Position numbers and translations under genes: made by a program. This document shows, one piece after another, positions 61,491 through 64,000 of a stretch of DNA of 64,000 nucleotides (positions are counted from its first letter, which is position 1; each line of letters begins with the position of its first letter). The stretch lies in assembly GCF_007859315.1 (NCBI RefSeq), contig NZ_VOHA01000001.1, forward strand, positions 868,001 to 932,000. Reading direction: 5' to 3'. The notes under the pieces were generated by a model. It was not told the DNA's origin, ran no database searches, and saw only the letters and a program-made list of their open reading frames with translations. Source of the stretch: Reyranella sp. CPCC 100927 (GTDB lineage Bacteria; Pseudomonadota; Alphaproteobacteria; Reyranellales; Reyranellaceae).

Positions 61491-61573
61491 TCCCGCCCGC
61501 TCATGTCTTGGTTCCGTGCGGTGCGAAAGCAAGCTCTCATCGAAGGTGCGGGCGAGACGCCCGCGCTTCCGGG
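61491..61573. repeat. Right part of the paired-palindrome repeat split by the IS element
   Basis: TCCCGCCCGCTCATG follows the IS end and completes the palindrome begun at 59952. The second arm GCGGGCGAGACGCCCGCGCTT lies at 61549-61569, matching the mtaB copy. The inner sequence (CGGTGCGAAAGCAAG region) is related to the mtaB copy. A plus-strand frame through it contains AGETPALPG again, but no gene is called. Confidence 0.78.
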
Positions 61574-61638
61574 AAAGCCGCGCCTCGAAAAGTCCGGTGC
61601 CGCCGTATACGATACCGCGACACCAAAGAGGTTGAGCC

Positions 61639-62241
61639 GTGCCCAAGCATATCGACTACTACGCCTCGCTGATTTCGCCATGGACCTATCTTGGTTCGGC
61701 GCGCATCGAAGCCCTCGCGGCTAGGCACGGTGCGACCGTGACGATCTGGCCGGTCGATTTCGGCCAGGTCTTTCCGGCGTCGGGTGGCCTGCCGCTGCCC
61801 AAGCGTGCGCCGCAGCGCCAGGCGTATCGCATGATGGAGCTGAAGCGCTGGCGCGCCCATCTGGGCGTGCCGATCAACCTGCAGCCCAAGTTCTTTCCCG
61901 CCAACGAACAGCCGGCGGCGCGCAGCGTGATCGCCGTGCGCGAGACCGGCGACGGCGCCAAGGCCATTGCGCTGGCGCATGCGGTGCTGCGCGGCGTCTG
62001 GGAAGAGGAGAAGGACATTAGCGACCCGCAGACCCTGGCTGGCATCATCGCCGGCATCGGCCTTGATCCCGCGAAGATCGCCGCGGCAGCGGAGTCGCCG
62101 GAGATCATGGCCAGGCGCGAGGCCGACACGAAGCGGGCGATTGATCGCGGTGTATTCGGCGCGCCCAGCTACGTCATCGACGGCGAGATTTTCTGGGGTC
62201 AGGACCGGCTTGATTTCGTCGATCGCAAGCTGGGCAGCTGA
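61639..62241 (+). CDS. 2-hydroxychromene-2-carboxylate isomerase-like (DsbA/GST-kappa family)
   Basis: The 200-residue thioredoxin-fold protein starts HIDYYASLISPWTYLGSARIEALA, with the Ser of the active site, and has FFPANEQPAARSVIAVRE and GVFGAPSYVIDGEIFWGQDRLDFVDRKL. The family isomerises hydroxychromene carboxylates in naphthalene breakdown, using glutathione. The start is a GTG with GAGG upstream. It stands alone here, so the substrate is unknown. Confidence 0.9.
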   Translation: MPKHIDYYASLISPWTYLGSARIEALAARHGATVTIWPVDFGQVFPASGGLPLPKRAPQRQAYRMMELKRWRAHLGVPINLQPKFFPANEQPAARSVIAVRETGDGAKAIALAHAVLRGVWEEEKDISDPQTLAGIIAGIGLDPAKIAAAAESPEIMARREADTKRAIDRGVFGAPSYVIDGEIFWGQDRLDFVDRKLGS

Positions 62242-62286
62242 TGCACGGCAGACGGCCGACTGCGGCGGGCCTCAAGCGATCGTCGG

Positions 62287-62712
62287 TCAGTCCACGACGC
62301 GCATGCCGTCGGGCAATGCGTACCAATGATGCCGGCGGGCAGCGCGAAACAGCGTAGCCGGCGCTGCGAAGCCTGGATCGGCAAAACAGCCGACCGAAAT
62401 CACAACGGCGCCCGACAAGGCTTCGCCGTCCATATACACCAGCGTACCGCAGGTCGGGCAAAAGGTCTGCTCGACCCAGCGGCCCGAGTCGCTGCTGCGT
62501 CGCCAGGTTCGGCGATCGCCTGTGATGTACGCGATCGCGTCCTGCGTGAAGAGGGCGCGATATGAGAATGCCGTGCCTGTGGCGCGCTGGCATTCCAGGC
62601 AACTGCACGCATAGACGCGCGCCGGCGTGCCGGTGATGGTGATCTTCAGGCCACCGCAGGCACACTGCGCCGTGCGTGTCGCTGTGCCGGTGGCATTCAT
62701 CGTGCTTTCCAT
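62287..62712 (-). CDS. GFA-family zinc protein
   Basis: The 141-residue protein has CACGGLKITITG, CSCLECQRATGTAFSYRA and CPTCGTLVYMDGE, all zinc ligands of the GFA/CENP-V family. The enzymatic role is unknown. ATG 62712 has GAGG upstream; ATG 62700 is the alternative. It is only distantly similar to the GFA protein at 36679. Confidence 0.88.
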   Translation of the reverse strand: MESTMNATGTATRTAQCACGGLKITITGTPARVYACSCLECQRATGTAFSYRALFTQDAIAYITGDRRTWRRSSDSGRWVEQTFCPTCGTLVYMDGEALSGAVVISVGCFADPGFAAPATLFRAARRHHWYALPDGMRVVD

Positions 62713-63053
62713 GTCCGGTGCCTCTGCGCATGAGCGGTACGCGTGCTGCGAAATTATCGTACAGGTGCCTGGCGGCCTGGCTTGCAGAGCCAACAACATC
62801 CCGGGCCGAGCGGCGCAGTGTCGAGTGCCGCTGCATGACCGACGTCGTCACCCGCGTGAACCGAATTGCCGCCCCATGCGTCGAAGACGGCCGTGTTCGC
62901 CGCGAGATGACATTCGGTGTCGCCGCGGCCGAGTGATAAGGCCGCCTTTCTCGCACTGTAGATTACGCACTATAAAGTAAGCGCTGACCTCCAGGTAAGG
63001 AGTGACCTCGGTGTCCGGCGTGCTGGGTCGTCGGCGACAGCGTGGAGTTGGCC
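62713..63053. other. About 340-bp non-coding region with an operator-like motif
   Basis: There is no supported gene. Before the methyltransferase gene, TTAC (62963-62966) and GTAA (62977-62980) flank TATAAA (62971-62976), a -10-like hexamer, in the text ATTACGCACTATAAAGTAAG. This could be a promoter with a short overlapping inverted repeat. No convincing -35 box is seen. Confidence 0.35.
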
Positions 63054-63803
63054 ATGTACGAGCAGACAGGACGCTACTACGCCTTCTTCGGGCCGCACGC
63101 GGTCGTCACGGCGGAGGAGGAGCGCTTTCTGGCGCACTGGACGGCGGGTCGCCGGCGCGCGCTCGATTTTGGCGCTGCCCTATGTGGTCCGGCGCTGGCC
63201 CTGGCGCGACTCGGGCTCGAGGTGCTGGCATTCGAGCCCTCGCCCGTCCTGGCGGCGATTGCGATGGACAGGCTGAACGGCGGCGATGAGATCGCGCGCA
63301 ACATCACCCTCGTCGAGGGCAGCACAGAGACCTTTGCTGAGCCCTACGCGGCCGACGTCATCCTGATGCGCAGCGTCCTGATGCTTCTCGATGACACGCA
63401 GCGCGCGACGGCGCTCGCGGCCGTGTGCCGGCACGCCGCGCCGGACGCGCGGCTGATCGTCGACGTCCGCACATCGGCCTTGGCATGGGCGGACCGCCGC
63501 GAAGTCGTGGAGGAACGTCGGCTCGGCCACACGACGTTCCGCCGCCGCACCCTCTATTCCCGCGACGAGGACGACGCGACCATCGTTCAGTGGGCGGTTG
63601 ACGCCGATCGCTTCGGCCGGGTCGTCCCGGTCGCGCAGGAACGCTTCGTCGTGCGTGCCGACACGCCGGACTCACTGCGGGCGTTGCTGGCCGCCCACGG
63701 CTTCGAGGTGGAGCAGCTCCACGGCGCGTATGAGACCGATCGCCAGTACGCCGACGGCGACGAGGTGATTGTCGCCGTCGCGGCGCGTCACGCCGGGACG
63801 TGA
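63054..63803 (+). CDS. Class I SAM-dependent methyltransferase
   Basis: The 249-residue protein has a SAM-binding core with altered first motif LDFGAALCGPALALARLG, acidic loop FEPSPVLAAIAM, and ADVILMRSVLMLLDDTQRATALAAVCRHAAPDARLIVDVRT (split here). The normally glycine-rich loop is only partly kept (GAALCG). The substrate is unknown. ATG 63054 is preferred because GGAG lies about nine bases upstream; a GTG at 63042 is possible. Confidence 0.8.
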   Translation: MYEQTGRYYAFFGPHAVVTAEEERFLAHWTAGRRRALDFGAALCGPALALARLGLEVLAFEPSPVLAAIAMDRLNGGDEIARNITLVEGSTETFAEPYAADVILMRSVLMLLDDTQRATALAAVCRHAAPDARLIVDVRTSALAWADRREVVEERRLGHTTFRRRTLYSRDEDDATIVQWAVDADRFGRVVPVAQERFVVRADTPDSLRALLAAHGFEVEQLHGAYETDRQYADGDEVIVAVAARHAGT

Positions 63804-63866
63804 CCGCCGCATGGCGCACATCAGGCCGCCGCATGCCGGCATCGATGCGTAATCGCGTATCGAGCG

Positions 63867-64000
63867 CTACTTCACCTCGACGATGTCGGCGACGATCACC
63901 TTGCGGTTCTTGACCTGCTGCAGGATGACGTAGCGGCCGGCTTGGTTGTGGTCGTCGAACGTCACATCCTTGCCGAAGACCGTGGTGAACTTCATCTTCT
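63867..64000 (-). CDS. C-terminus of an ABC-transporter substrate-binding protein (LivK-like), partial
   Basis: Reading the minus strand from the window edge gives MKFTTVFGKDVTFDDHNQAG and RYVILQQVKNRKVIVADIVEVK before a TAG at 63867-63869. The tail (FDDHxQ followed by YVILQQV) is typical of branched-chain amino-acid or amide ABC binding proteins. The rest of the gene lies outside the window, so the assignment rests on about 43 residues. Confidence 0.65.
   Translation of the reverse strand, partial: KMKFTTVFGKDVTFDDHNQAGRYVILQQVKNRKVIVADIVEVK

Noticed and set aside
61503-61724. Plus-strand open frame containing AGETPALPG after the IS element
   Set aside because: It is read from the dispersed repeat and runs into the isomerase gene in another frame; not an independent gene.

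Overview
The window is a GC-rich (mid-60s % G+C by eye), gene-dense stretch of an alphaproteobacterial chromosome. The evidence is: a Ros/MucR regulator; a Fur/Mur-type regulator without the CxxC zinc motif; an OlsB-OlsA ornithine-lipid pair; the aerobic ubiquinone genes ubiE-ubiB; coaBC-dut close to rpsT; and the classic alphaproteobacterial order murJ, trpS, uspA, nfuA, tsaB, rimI, fur, miaB, phoH, ybeY. A Rhodospirillales- or Reyranella-like lineage is my best guess, but that is inference. No rRNA, tRNA or CRISPR array was seen.

Layout. 1-10 kb: an intergenic segment with a near-consensus DnaA box (dnaA probably lies just outside), then rpsT, an enoyl-CoA hydratase and mutM on the minus strand, and a plus-strand run: EEP phosphohydrolase, ubiE, ubiB, DUF2461, coaBC, dut, Rrf2 regulator, aldo/keto reductase. 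10-20.8 kb: a mostly minus-strand housekeeping block (ybeY, phoH, miaB, olsA, olsB, fur, mucR, rimI, tsaB, bax-like, nfuA-like, uspA), many genes coupled by 4-base stop/start overlaps, with ddpX and a TusA-like gene on the plus strand. 20.8-38.4 kb: an accessory block that separates uspA from trpS. It holds a TauE-type exporter with a TIGR02186 partner, GNATs, a lipid kinase, a sugar-acid dehydratase, tandem esterases, a short MetE-like protein, an XRE-DinB fusion with a repeat-rich operator, EVE and VOC proteins, LysR/YafY regulators, a GFA enzyme and two tandem GSTs. 38.6-44.3 kb: trpS and murJ, separated by three accessory genes. 45.6-49.6 kb: a hen1-pnkp RNA-repair operon. 49.6-54.3 kb: esterase, yciB, ftsY, mtaB, dapF. 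54.5-57.2 kb: a HilA/CadC-like winged-helix/TPR regulator followed by a probable YopT-type (C58) cysteine protease. 57.2-64 kb: a glycosyltransferase-like gene, LysR, azoreductase, an intact IS1182-family element, an isomerase, a GFA protein, a methyltransferase and the end of an ABC-transporter binding protein.

Points of most interest: (1) the Pnkp-Hen1 RNA end-healing and sealing cassette; (2) a lower-GC gene with the Cys/His/Asp pattern of YopT/AvrPphB proteases, next to a HilA-like regulator; (3) a roughly 100-bp paired-palindrome repeat that sits in frame inside mtaB and is apparently translated; (4) a second copy of that repeat split at the tip of one palindrome by the IS1182-family element; (5) a regulator that fuses an XRE DNA-binding domain to a DinB-like domain, preceded by perfect inverted and near-perfect direct repeats. 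Several other palindromic repeats lie between convergent genes.
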